Shown here: in pieces, positions 38,126-46,109 of the stretch
Layout of the letters: every line of letters starts with the position of its first letter
Numbering within the stretch: the stretch's first letter is position 1
Assembly: GCA_913057135.1 (NCBI GenBank)
Contig: CAJXNM010000012.1
Location: forward strand, 1 to 64,000
Length of the DNA stretch: 64,000 nt
DNA from: an uncultured Halieaceae bacterium
Lineage (GTDB): Bacteria; Pseudomonadota; Gammaproteobacteria; Pseudomonadales; Halieaceae
Direction: 5' to 3'
The notes under the pieces: model-generated
Database searches by the model: none
What the model was told of the DNA's origin: nothing
The model's input: only the letters and a program-made list of their open reading frames with translations
Position numbers and translations under genes: made by a program

Positions 38126-39301
38126 CTACTTCGACAGAAAACTCATGCCCGCTTCAAGGCCATCGAGGGTCAACGGGTACATATGGCCCGCCATCAACTG
38201 CTGAGTGATGCCTACCGACTGGGTGTACTGCCACTCGTCTTTGGGTAAGGGGTTAATCCAAATACACTTCTCATAGGTTTCCCGAAGACGACGCAGCCAG
38301 ATCTCACCCGCTTCATCGTTCCAGTGCTCAACGGAGCCCCCCGGCTGAACAATTTCATAGGGGGACATCGCCGCATCACCGACAATCACCACCTTGTAAT
38401 CGGCGCTGTACTTGTGCAGCACATCGAGGGTAGCTGTGCGCTCGTTGTGACGGCGAATGTTGTTCTTCCAGACGCTCTCGTACAAAAAATTGTGGAAATA
38501 AAAATACTCGAGGTGTTTGAACTCGGTGCGCGCGGCCGAAAACAACTCTTCACATACGCGTACATGGGGGTCCATTGAGCCACCCACATCGAGGAACAGC
38601 AGCACCTTCACTGCATTATGACGCTCGGGCACCATTTTAATGTCGAGCAAGCCGGCGTTTCGGGCCGTGGAGCCAATGGTGTCATCAAGATCGAGCTCAT
38701 CCGCTGCACCGGTGCGAGCAAACTTGCGCAGACGACGCAGCGCCACCTTGATATTTCGGGTGCCCAACTCGACGTCATCGTCGTAGTTCTTAAACTCGCG
38801 CTTATCCCACACTTTTACAGCACGCTTATTCTTACTCTCCCCACCAACCCGAATACCCTCCGGGTGATAACCGTCGTTACCAAAGGGTGAAGTGCCACCA
38901 GTGCCGACCCATTTATTGCCACCCTGATGCCGCTTTTGCTGCTCTTCAAGGCGCTTCTTGAATTCCTCAATCAGCTTTTCTAAACCGCCGAGGGATTCAA
39001 TTTTGGCCTTTTCTTCCTCGCTTAAATGCTTGGTGAACTCACTGCGCAACCAGTCGTCGGGAATCAGCGCCTCGATAACATCATCGAGACTTTCGAGATC
39101 GCGAAAATGCAGGCCAAAAGCACGGTCAAACCGGTCGTAATACTTTTCATCTTTAACCATCACCGCACGGCTTAGATGATAGAACTCATCCATGTTGGCA
39201 AACGCCAGGTGCTGCTCTAGGCCCTTTAGGAGATCAAGGAGCTCCCGAGTAGTGACCGGCACACCGGCGTCGCGCAAGCCCTGGAAAAAATTGACCAGCA
39301 T
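38126..39301 (-). CDS. VWA domain protein, CoxE-like
   Basis: A 391-aa protein with a helical and charged N-terminal half (EEEKAKIESLGGLEKLIEEFKKRLEEQQKRH) and a C-terminal von Willebrand A-like domain. The metal-binding motif is FLDVGGSMDPH (DxGxS). Proteins of this type work with MoxR ATPases as chaperone pairs that insert metals or remodel protein complexes. The moxR gene directly upstream (9-bp gap) supports this. No client enzyme gene is adjacent, so the target is unknown. Confidence 0.85.
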   Translation of the reverse strand: MLVNFFQGLRDAGVPVTTRELLDLLKGLEQHLAFANMDEFYHLSRAVMVKDEKYYDRFDRAFGLHFRDLESLDDVIEALIPDDWLRSEFTKHLSEEEKAKIESLGGLEKLIEEFKKRLEEQQKRHQGGNKWVGTGGTSPFGNDGYHPEGIRVGGESKNKRAVKVWDKREFKNYDDDVELGTRNIKVALRRLRKFARTGAADELDLDDTIGSTARNAGLLDIKMVPERHNAVKVLLFLDVGGSMDPHVRVCEELFSAARTEFKHLEYFYFHNFLYESVWKNNIRRHNERTATLDVLHKYSADYKVVIVGDAAMSPYEIVQPGGSVEHWNDEAGEIWLRRLRETYEKCIWINPLPKDEWQYTQSVGITQQLMAGHMYPLTLDGLEAGMSFLSK

Positions 39302-39310
39302 AACGGGACC

Positions 39311-40156
39311 CTAGCGACGCTCGCGGCGATGCATAAAGGCCAAGCGCTCGAGCAACTGCACGTCTTGCTCGTTCTTCAGCAGGGCGCCGTACAACGGGGG
39401 AATCGCCTTGGACGGGTCGCGGTTTTTCAAAATTTCATCGGGGATATTGTCAGCCATCAGCAGTTTCAGCCAATCGATCAGCTCTGAGGTGGACGGACGC
39501 TTTTTCAGGCCCGGAATGGCGCGCAACTCGAAGAACACCTCGAGGGCCTCGGCCACCAAACTCTCCGCGATATTCGGGTGATGCACATCGACGATACGGC
39601 GCATCGTGTCCCGGTCGGGGAAGTTAATGAAGTGAAAGAAGCAGCGGCGCAAAAAGGCATCGGGCAGCTCTTTTTCATTGTTCGACGTGATGATGATGAT
39701 GGGGCGATGCTTGGCCTTGATGGTCTCTCCAGTTTCGTAGACATAAAACTCCATGCGGTCGAGCTCTACCAACAAGTCGTTGGGAAACTCAATATCTGCC
39801 TTGTCCACTTCGTCGATGAGCAATACCACCTGCTCATCGGCGGCAAACGCCTCCCACAGCTTGCCCCGTTTGATGTAGTTGGCAATGTCGTGCACCTTTT
39901 CATCGCCCAGCTGGGAGTCTCTCAGTCGCGATACGGCGTCGTACTCGTACAGGCCTTGTTGAGCTTTGGTCGTGGACTTGATGTGCCACTGGATCAGCGG
40001 CTTACCCAAGCCAGCGGCTACCTCTTCGGCCAACAAGGTTTTGCCGGTGCCTGGCTCACCTTTAATCAGTAGGGGGCGCTGCAGAGCAACGGCGGCGTTA
40101 ACCGCCATACTTAAATCGTCGGTGGCTACGTAACGCTCGGTTCCGGTAAAAGTCAT
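39311..40156 (-). CDS. MoxR family AAA+ ATPase
   Basis: A 281-aa AAA+ ATPase with Walker A LIKGEPGTGKTLLAEE near residue 34, Walker B VVLLIDEVDKADIEF near 110, sensor-1 region IIITSNNEKELPDAFLRRC and the arginine finger in FLRR. The C-terminal lid is present. It forms a two-gene unit with the VWA gene and probably acts as a chaperone for assembly of a metal enzyme or envelope complex. The partner is unknown. It starts 94 bp after the previous gene in the strand direction. Confidence 0.9.
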   Translation of the reverse strand: MTFTGTERYVATDDLSMAVNAAVALQRPLLIKGEPGTGKTLLAEEVAAGLGKPLIQWHIKSTTKAQQGLYEYDAVSRLRDSQLGDEKVHDIANYIKRGKLWEAFAADEQVVLLIDEVDKADIEFPNDLLVELDRMEFYVYETGETIKAKHRPIIIITSNNEKELPDAFLRRCFFHFINFPDRDTMRRIVDVHHPNIAESLVAEALEVFFELRAIPGLKKRPSTSELIDWLKLLMADNIPDEILKNRDPSKAIPPLYGALLKNEQDVQLLERLAFMHRRERR

Positions 40157-40250
40157 GAATCACATCTCACTTGGGCTAACACATAGGGACACATACGTGG
40201 CACTTGGGGGTTAAGACCATTGCTCAACAAATCGCTGGCAAGGTGGCTGA

Positions 40251-40610
40251 CTAGGTATTGCGCGGCGTCGCTGCCGGGGCAGTACGGGCGCGGCGTCGAG
40301 GCATAAAAAAGACCACGAGCGTTGCCACAACCCACGCCGCTATCAAGGCAAACCCGGGGCCTTTAGCAGCCTCCCAGCCACCCGCAAACGCCATATTGAA
40401 CAGGAAAGTTACCAGCGCTGGGGCTAGGGTACTAGCCTCTGGGCTTGGCAATGCCGGCGTCAGCAGTAAAGCGGCGAGCCATGCGGTTATTAGGCCGCGC
40501 CAGGGTGATCGCACCCCAGCCAACCAATATCGGTGGATGAGCACACTGCCAATTAGGGCGGCCAGCGCGTAACAGGATAAGCCTATCCAGTAAGACTCCG
40601 TGGTCAGCAT
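40251..40610 (-). CDS. small integral membrane protein of unknown function
   Basis: A 119-aa hydrophobic protein with about four helices (YWIGLSCYALAALIGSVLI, LITAWLAALLLTPALP, ALVTFLFNMAFAGG, FALIAAWVVATLVVFFM) and a basic C-terminus (PRRRARTAPAATPRNT). I recognise no family. Its ATG overlaps the ycgL stop by 7 bp, so it is co-translated with the rnd-ycgL pair. Confidence 0.75.
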   Translation of the reverse strand: MLTTESYWIGLSCYALAALIGSVLIHRYWLAGVRSPWRGLITAWLAALLLTPALPSPEASTLAPALVTFLFNMAFAGGWEAAKGPGFALIAAWVVATLVVFFMPRRRARTAPAATPRNT

Positions 40611-40930
40611 GACTCGTCGCCTCGGCCGGCTTCCTGGGCTGACAAGCCCCGAGCCGCCAAATCTGCGTAATCGGGTCCCGCCACGTCGGCGACCTCGTCA
40701 ACCGGCGGAAGTTGTAGGAAATAACCTTGGGTATCCAATGCACCCAATACCTGCGCCCCACTGTAACGTGCCAGAGAGCGCTCCGGGGTTAAAGTCAACG
40801 AGAGTGCCAATTCAGCCCCCTCAAACAGCTCACGTAGGCCCTCGGGTAGGCCATCGAAGCCTTTGCCCCGCTCCAAATAAAGATACGCACCGGGTTTGCG
40901 CGATGTTTTAAAGACTTCAACCAATCTCAC
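40604..40930 (-). CDS. ycgL: YcgL domain protein
   Basis: Small cytoplasmic protein of 108 aa with the YcgL fold pattern: VEVFKTSRKPGAYLYLERGKGFDGLPEGL, then LDTQGYFLQLPP. The track ORF starts at 41011 inside rnd. The GTG at 40930 matches the family N-terminus and overlaps the rnd stop by exactly 4 bp, so it is preferred. The biochemical role is not settled. In other gammaproteobacteria it is also encoded next to rnd. Confidence 0.87.
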   Translation of the reverse strand: MRLVEVFKTSRKPGAYLYLERGKGFDGLPEGLRELFEGAELALSLTLTPERSLARYSGAQVLGALDTQGYFLQLPPVDEVADVAGPDYADLAARGLSAQEAGRGDESC

Positions 40931-42039
40931 GTGGCGGCTCCCTGTTTCAGCTGTTGTAGCGCCCGACGCTGTAGTGGCGCAATGACAGTGTCTTTCCGCC
41001 AGCCCTGCCAATGGCTGGGCTCGGGGGTAGGCTGGCCCATGGCTTGCTGCGCCAACAGCTCCAACTCTCTGCTGGGTAGCAAAATCTCGGGATTGGCCCC
41101 AAGGTCTTCAGCAATCGTTGTCAGCTCCCCGGCGAGGGTTTTTGCCAGTCGCTTCACCGCGGCACTGGCAGGCTTCGCTAGCGCCTCGACCGGAGCGCTA
41201 CTGGCGGTGGCATCGGCGATAAGCGATAGCAATGCTTTTCCTTGGCGCCGCAGCAGTCCCTGGTGCAGGCCGTCAATGGCCGCCAGTTGGGGCAAGGATG
41301 AAGGACATTTCTGCGCTACATCGCTGAGGGTTCGATCAGACAAAATCCAGCTTCTAGGCTTATCTCGCGAGCGTGCCTCCGCTTCGCGCCATTCAACCAG
41401 GGCGCGCAAAACCGCCTGCTGTTTGGGCTGCAGTTTCCAGGCATTTTTAAACTTTGCCAATGGGCCGCGGCCGCCGGTACTCATATGGCTACCCTCTTCC
41501 AGTACCCATGCAAAACGCCCGCGAGCATGACATTCGCCCGCCAGGGTCGGCCAGCACGCAATCAGCAGGGTGACGTCAAGGGCCGCATACTCGCATTGGG
41601 CAGCTGACAAGGGCCGAGCCAGCCAATCGGACTGGGTTTCATCTTTGGCAAGCTCGGTACCCAAAAGCTGCTGCACCAGCGCTCGGTAGCTAAGACCAAA
41701 CCCGCGATTCAACAGAGCGGCGGCCCGCTGGGTATCAAACAGGGGCGACGGCAACACCCCCAGCCAATGCTCGAATACCTCGAGGTCTTCGCTTGCGCTG
41801 TGCAATACTTTGACGACCGAGGGATCGAGCAGCAGGGCCTTTAGAGGACCTGTGTCACTCAAGGTAAGGGGATCTATAAGCCAGCAATGATCGGGGGTTG
41901 CCACCTGAACCAGTGCCACCTGGGGGAAGAAGGTATCGCGCCGGCGAAACTCGGTATCGACCGCCACCGCCTCGTAGCCGCGGGCCTGCTCTATCGCCTC
42001 CCGTAGCGCCACATCACTGGTGACCCATTGCCAACTCAT
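40927..42039 (-). CDS. rnd: ribonuclease D
   Basis: 3'-to-5' exonuclease for tRNA and small RNA 3' maturation. The 370-aa product has the DEDD nuclease domain: [23 protein letters not shown] with the first Asp and Glu, [15 protein letters not shown], and [11 protein letters not shown]. It is followed by an HRDC domain ([31 protein letters not shown]). Its start overlaps the recR stop by 4 bp. Confidence 0.95.
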   Translation of the reverse strand: MSWQWVTSDVALREAIEQARGYEAVAVDTEFRRRDTFFPQVALVQVATPDHCWLIDPLTLSDTGPLKALLLDPSVVKVLHSASEDLEVFEHWLGVLPSPLFDTQRAAALLNRGFGLSYRALVQQLLGTELAKDETQSDWLARPLSAAQCEYAALDVTLLIACWPTLAGECHARGRFAWVLEEGSHMSTGGRGPLAKFKNAWKLQPKQQAVLRALVEWREAEARSRDKPRSWILSDRTLSDVAQKCPSSLPQLAAIDGLHQGLLRRQGKALLSLIADATASSAPVEALAKPASAAVKRLAKTLAGELTTIAEDLGANPEILLPSRELELLAQQAMGQPTPEPSHWQGWRKDTVIAPLQRRALQQLKQGAAT

Positions 42040-42644
42040 TGCCGATCCACTGCCGTTCGACCTGACAAGGCATGGGCCAAGGTAGAGGTATCGATATATT
42101 CAAGCTCACCACCCAAGGGTACCCCGTGGGCAATCCGCGTGACCTTGAGACCCGCACTGTGGGCACGCTGAGAGATGTAATAAGCCGTCGCTTCACCCTC
42201 TACGGTGGGATTCGTTGCCAAAATCACCTCGGCCAGAGGCTCTTTCGCAAAACGCGCTTCCAAGAGGTCAAGGCCAATGTCCTCGGGCCCGATACCATCG
42301 ATCGGTGACAAATGCCCCATGAGCACGTGATAACGACCGCGGAACGAGGCGGTTTGCTCAAGGGCCATGACATCACCGGGGGTTTCGACAACGCAGAGGG
42401 TGGCGGGATCGCGTCTGGGGTCGATACACAGCTCACATTCATCGAGCTCGGTAAAGTTCCGGCAGGTACGGCATCGCCCCACCTTATCGAGGGCCACTTG
42501 TAGTGCCTCGGCGAGGGCCGATGCCCCTTGCCGATCCCGCTCGAGCAGGTGCAAGGTCATGCGCTGTGCCGACTTGGGGCCCACACCGGGCAGACAACGG
42601 AGGGCCTCGATGAGACCCTGTATAGAAGGACTTAAACTCTTCAT
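42036..42644 (-). CDS. recR: recombination mediator RecR
   Basis: RecR acts with RecO and RecF to load RecA at single-stranded gaps. The product is about 202 aa. It has an HhH region ([15 protein letters not shown]), a four-Cys zinc motif ([16 protein letters not shown]) and a TOPRIM domain ([14 protein letters not shown]). It ends with the Walker-like segment near [16 protein letters not shown]. The ATG at 42644 matches the family N-terminus. No clear ribosome site precedes it, and the ybaB stop is 10 bp upstream, so coupling is likely. Confidence 0.96.
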   Translation of the reverse strand: MKSLSPSIQGLIEALRCLPGVGPKSAQRMTLHLLERDRQGASALAEALQVALDKVGRCRTCRNFTELDECELCIDPRRDPATLCVVETPGDVMALEQTASFRGRYHVLMGHLSPIDGIGPEDIGLDLLEARFAKEPLAEVILATNPTVEGEATAYYISQRAHSAGLKVTRIAHGVPLGGELEYIDTSTLAHALSGRTAVDRQ

Positions 42645-42654
42645 TATCAATAAT

Positions 42655-42972
42655 TTAGAATGGCATCTTAAAGCCTTCTGGAAGGCTCATGCCGGCGGTG
42701 AGTCCGGCCATTTTTTCCTGTGCCGCCGACTGGGCTTTACGGACCGCGTCATTAACAGCCGCAGCCAGTAAATCCTCGAGCACCTCTTTGTCTTCGCTCA
42801 GGACATCGGGGTCTATGGTGACCCGCTGCACTTCCATGACACCGGACATCTGAATCTGAACCAAGCCGGCACCGGCCTCGCCGGTTACCGAAATGTGTTT
42901 TACCTCTTCCTGTGCCTTGGCAAGCCCCTCTTGCATCTGTTGGGCCTGCTTCATCAAATTACCCAGTTTCAT
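42655..42972 (-). CDS. ybaB: YbaB/EbfC nucleoid-associated protein
   Basis: Small DNA-binding protein of 105 aa that dimerises through its helices. It begins [24 protein letters not shown] and contains the conserved [27 protein letters not shown]. The track ORF runs back into dnaX to 43134, but the ATG at 42972 is the family start and lies 13 bp after the dnaX stop. The dnaX-ybaB-recR order is widely conserved. Confidence 0.96.
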   Translation of the reverse strand: MKLGNLMKQAQQMQEGLAKAQEEVKHISVTGEAGAGLVQIQMSGVMEVQRVTIDPDVLSEDKEVLEDLLAAAVNDAVRKAQSAAQEKMAGLTAGMSLPEGFKMPF

Positions 42973-42985
42973 AAGTCCTCTATGG

Positions 42986-44578
42986 TCATTGGGGGGGACG
43001 GATACTGCCGTCAATGAGCCGGCCATCAAATTCCGCCAGCAGTTGTGCCAATATCGGGTCATCGGCCAGCGCCTGCTCGGCGGCTGACTGGCGAGCAGCC
43101 ATCTGCGCCTGACGGTAGTGATAGGGTGTGGCATCCCCTACCTTACCCACGGTCACCTCGACCTCGACTGGCGCCTCGGCCCACTGACTAAAGGCCAACT
43201 CAAGGGCTTTCGCCTGACGCGGCTGGTAGAGGGTTGCGTTGTTCTCGTCGAGTACAAAGCGGAGCCGACGCCCCTCAACCGCCACCAGTTCACAGTGTAG
43301 GGCGATTGTCTGGGTGATGCCCACTAAGCCCACATTTTCAAACAAGGCGGGCCATGACTGGGGACTTGGAAGGTCCTCGTCCGCTGCCACCACCGGCAGC
43401 ACCGGTGGCTCAGGCTTTTTTGGGCTCGGCTCTCCCTGGGGTGACGCATCTTTGGGCCGCTGATGGCTCTGACCATTATCCGTATCGATGATCGCCGCAG
43501 GGCGAAAAGCCACCATCCGCAGCAGGGTCATCTCTAGCGCTATACGCGGATCATGGGCCTGCATGAGATCGCGCCGACCATTCACTGCAAACTGATAAAA
43601 CAACTGGATGTCATCGAGGTGACTGCGCTGTGCTAACTCGAGGACCCGGGCCTGATCCTGCCAATCGTCAGCGATTGCACCCGGCACCATCTGCGCAATC
43701 GTCATCTGGTGCAACACTGACACCATTTCATCAAGGGTGGCTGTGTAATCGGGGGCATGCTCGGCGATGCGAGCAACCACCGCCAGAATTTGCTCGGGGT
43801 TGTCATCGAGTACCGCCGCCACCAAGTCGAGCACACGACCCCGATCGACGGTACCCAGCATGGCCTGCACATCACTGCTCTGAAGACTACCCGAACCGTA
43901 GCCAATGGCCTGATCGGTGAGGCTCAGCGCGTCGCGCATAGAGCCCGCGGCAGCCCGCGCCAGCAGTCCCAGGGCTTCACGGTCAAAGCCGATGCTCTCT
44001 TGGGTCAGGATGTGTTCAAGGTGCTCGACAATTTGGTCGGGCACCATATTTTTTAGGTTGAACTGCAAACAGCGAGATAGCACCGTTGCGGGCAGCTTCT
44101 GGGGATCGGTGGTTGCCAGCAAAAATTTGGCGTGGGGTGGCGGCTCTTCCAGGGTCTTCAACAAGGCATTGAAACTATGCCCCGATAGCATGTGCACCTC
44201 ATCGATGAGGTAGATTTTGTAGCGAGAGCGGGTCGGTGCATATTGCACGTTATCCAGCAGCTCTCGGGTATCTTCAACTTTGGTGCGCGATGCGGCATCG
44301 ACTTCGATGAGATCAACCGAGCGGTTTTCGGCAATTTCCCGGCAGGTATCGCATTGACCACAAGGCTCCGAACTCACGCCCGTCTCACAATTAAGACAGC
44401 GGGCTAAAATGCGTGCAACGGTGGTCTTACCGACCCCGCGAGTGCCGGTGAACAGATACGCGTGATGCAGTCTGTCATGATCGAGAGCGTTGATGAGCGC
44501 GCGCAGCACGTGCTGCTGCCCGACCATCTCTCGGAAGCTGCCGGGGCGCCATTTGCGCGCAAGAACCTGATAAGTCAT
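42986..44578 (-). CDS. dnaX: DNA polymerase III tau/gamma subunit DnaX
   Basis: Clamp-loader ATPase and replisome organiser. The 530-aa product has Walker [15 protein letters not shown] near residue 45, a zinc module ([19 protein letters not shown]), the DEVH box ([12 protein letters not shown]), sensor [18 protein letters not shown], clamp-loader domain III, a Pro-rich linker and a C-terminal tau part shorter than in E. coli (643 aa). At codons 386-388 a slippery A AAA AAG is followed by a stop in the -1 frame, so a 389-aa gamma form is predicted in addition to tau. The SRP RNA gene lies just upstream. Confidence 0.97.
   Translation of the reverse strand: MTYQVLARKWRPGSFREMVGQQHVLRALINALDHDRLHHAYLFTGTRGVGKTTVARILARCLNCETGVSSEPCGQCDTCREIAENRSVDLIEVDAASRTKVEDTRELLDNVQYAPTRSRYKIYLIDEVHMLSGHSFNALLKTLEEPPPHAKFLLATTDPQKLPATVLSRCLQFNLKNMVPDQIVEHLEHILTQESIGFDREALGLLARAAAGSMRDALSLTDQAIGYGSGSLQSSDVQAMLGTVDRGRVLDLVAAVLDDNPEQILAVVARIAEHAPDYTATLDEMVSVLHQMTIAQMVPGAIADDWQDQARVLELAQRSHLDDIQLFYQFAVNGRRDLMQAHDPRIALEMTLLRMVAFRPAAIIDTDNGQSHQRPKDASPQGEPSPKKPEPPVLPVVAADEDLPSPQSWPALFENVGLVGITQTIALHCELVAVEGRRLRFVLDENNATLYQPRQAKALELAFSQWAEAPVEVEVTVGKVGDATPYHYRQAQMAARQSAAEQALADDPILAQLLAEFDGRLIDGSIRPPQ
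43390..43437 (-). promoter_or_regulatory. programmed -1 frameshift site in dnaX
   Basis: Three elements stand in the arrangement known from E. coli dnaX. A Shine-Dalgarno-like AGGGAG (43437-43432) lies exactly 10 nt before the heptamer AAAAAAG (43421-43415), which is in the phase A AAA AAG. After a 6-nt spacer there is a perfect 7-bp hairpin, CCACCGG-N5-CCGGTGG (43408-43390). In the -1 frame the next codons are GCC and TGA, so slippage ends the protein at once to give gamma. The elements are seen directly; frameshifting itself is inferred. Confidence 0.85.
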
Positions 44579-44620
44579 GTCCGTGCCTACCCGATTCGGC
44601 CTCCGAGCGAAGAATAGGGA

Positions 44621-44730
44621 GGCGACTCGAGCAGCCGCACCCCGGCACCCGAATCAGTAACTACCGTTGCTCCCTTCCGGGCCTGGCGGGGTTCGCTACC
44701 TATCGCTGCGAGGGGACCACCCGAGTCACC
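44621..44730 (-). ncRNA. ffs: signal recognition particle 4.5S RNA
   Basis: The minus strand carries the conserved SRP domain IV core, GCCAGGCCCGGAAGGGAGCA, close to the E. coli CAGGUCCGGAAGGAAGCAGC tetraloop and internal-loop region. Flanking sequences pair as an elongated hairpin: GGTGACTCG at the 5' side pairs with CGAGTCGCC at the 3' side (9 bp with one G-U), and CCCC with GGGG further in. Ends are set by this outer stem, so each may be a few bases off. It binds Ffh to target membrane proteins. It sits directly upstream of dnaX, as in Pseudomonas. Confidence 0.92.
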
Positions 44731-44850
44731 ACGATGCCCACCAGCGGTGGGGCCGCGTAGTGTCCCTGAATCGAGCCTCCACCGCAACTTCCCCCCAATA
44801 AAAGGACGCCACAGTCCTGCAGAAATATCGAAAAAAGGTAACACCCAGCC

Positions 44851-44871
44851 AATGTTAATCCTGTTAACATT
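44851..44871. promoter_or_regulatory. palindromic operator candidate for the efflux operon
   Basis: AATGTTAA-TCCTG-TTAACATT is a perfect inverted repeat with 8-bp arms and a 5-bp centre, 74 bp upstream of the adaptor gene. The operon ends in a TetR-family gene, and such repressors commonly bind a palindrome of this size at their own operon's promoter. Binding by this regulator is inferred. Confidence 0.6.
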
Positions 44872-44945
44872 GCGCCGTTCACTGCACAGGCGGCCACTCC
44901 TCTCCGTCGCCACAGCCCTTTGCCGCCAACAGCCAGGACACTCCC

Positions 44946-46109
44946 ATGCCCCCTATTAAGTTCATCCGCCGCCAGTCACTGATAGCCGTCCTGATCGCCA
45001 TCGGCTCCTCCGTGGTGGCTACACGACTTATCTACGCCGGTGCCACCACCGAAGGGGCTCAGCAACAACCGCCCCTCCCCGTTCAGGTCATGGCGTTTAG
45101 CTACGTTGAAGGCTATGAACGCACAGCGGAATTTGTGGGGCTGGTAAGGGCTGACAACGAGAGCGCCCTGGGCTTTGAGGTGGGCGGCACCATCGATGAT
45201 GTACGGGTACGGGAAGGCGCAGTGGTCGTGAAGGGTGACGAACTGGCTTACCTCAACACCGACCGTCGACAGGCTCAGCTAGCCGCCGCTCGCGCCGACG
45301 TGAAGCGACTAGACGCACAACTCGAGCTTGCGGGCTTGCAGCGACGTCGGACGGCTGACCTTACCGCCGAAGGTCTGGCCTCAGCGCAGGCACTTGATGA
45401 CGCCAGGCTGAATGAGGCGGCGCTACAAGCAGCTCGCGAGGCGAGCCAAGCCGCCGTGCATGTCGCGGAATTAGAGCTCACCAAAAGTCGCCTGACAGCA
45501 CCCTATAATGGCGTCGTGGCAGCGCGGCTCGCTGAACGGGGCAGCGTTGTGAATCCGGGTACGCCGGTATTGCGGCTGATCGCCAGCGACAGCTTCGAGG
45601 CCATTGTCGGGGTGCCGCTGGATCACAGTGACCAACTGCGCATCGGAGCCAGCTATCCGCTAAAAACCCGCTCGGGGACGATTGACGGCACACTGACCGG
45701 GTTACGGGCAGACCTAGATGCCAGCACCCTGACCGTTGGTGCGGTCTTTAGTATCGATGCACGCAGCTCGACACGCCCGGGGGAAACCGTGCTACTGCAA
45801 CAGGCCGAGTGGGTTGCCACCCGTGGCGGATGGCTCCCCCTCAGCGCACTGCTCGAGGGTGATAGGGGCTTATGGAATGTGTTGACCTTGAGCGGCGATG
45901 CGGCGACTGGCTACACCGCGCAGCGAGAAGCCGTCGAGGTGCTCTACACAGGTGCCGACCGGGTTTTCGTCAGAGGCACCCTCAAGAACGGCAGCCCGGT
46001 CATTACCACCGGGGTGCACCGCTTATCACCGGGATCGCAAGTGGCCCCCGCTAACGATGGGACCGGCGTTGCCCGTTTGCCCACCAAAACAGGGGCACCC
46101 GCACTGTGA
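44946..46109 (+). CDS. RND efflux periplasmic adaptor subunit
   Basis: Membrane-fusion (HlyD-like) subunit that links an RND pump to an outer-membrane channel. The 387-aa product has an N-terminal helix or signal (SLIAVLIAIGSSVVATRLIYA) and a lipoyl half-motif (GFEVGGTIDDVRVREGAVVVKGDELAYLN). A coiled-coil hairpin (about residues 110-175, QAQLAAARADVKRLDAQLELAGL) and the second lipoyl half (TAPYNGVVAARLAERGSVVNPG) follow, then beta-barrel and membrane-proximal domains. Its stop overlaps the pump gene by 4 bp. No outer-membrane factor gene is present, so an unlinked TolC is needed. Confidence 0.93.
   Translation: MPPIKFIRRQSLIAVLIAIGSSVVATRLIYAGATTEGAQQQPPLPVQVMAFSYVEGYERTAEFVGLVRADNESALGFEVGGTIDDVRVREGAVVVKGDELAYLNTDRRQAQLAAARADVKRLDAQLELAGLQRRRTADLTAEGLASAQALDDARLNEAALQAAREASQAAVHVAELELTKSRLTAPYNGVVAARLAERGSVVNPGTPVLRLIASDSFEAIVGVPLDHSDQLRIGASYPLKTRSGTIDGTLTGLRADLDASTLTVGAVFSIDARSSTRPGETVLLQQAEWVATRGGWLPLSALLEGDRGLWNVLTLSGDAATGYTAQREAVEVLYTGADRVFVRGTLKNGSPVITTGVHRLSPGSQVAPANDGTGVARLPTKTGAPAL

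Noticed and set aside
40931-41530. 199-aa plus-strand ORF
   Set aside because: Antisense to rnd, Ser/Ala-rich; rnd has all catalytic motifs.
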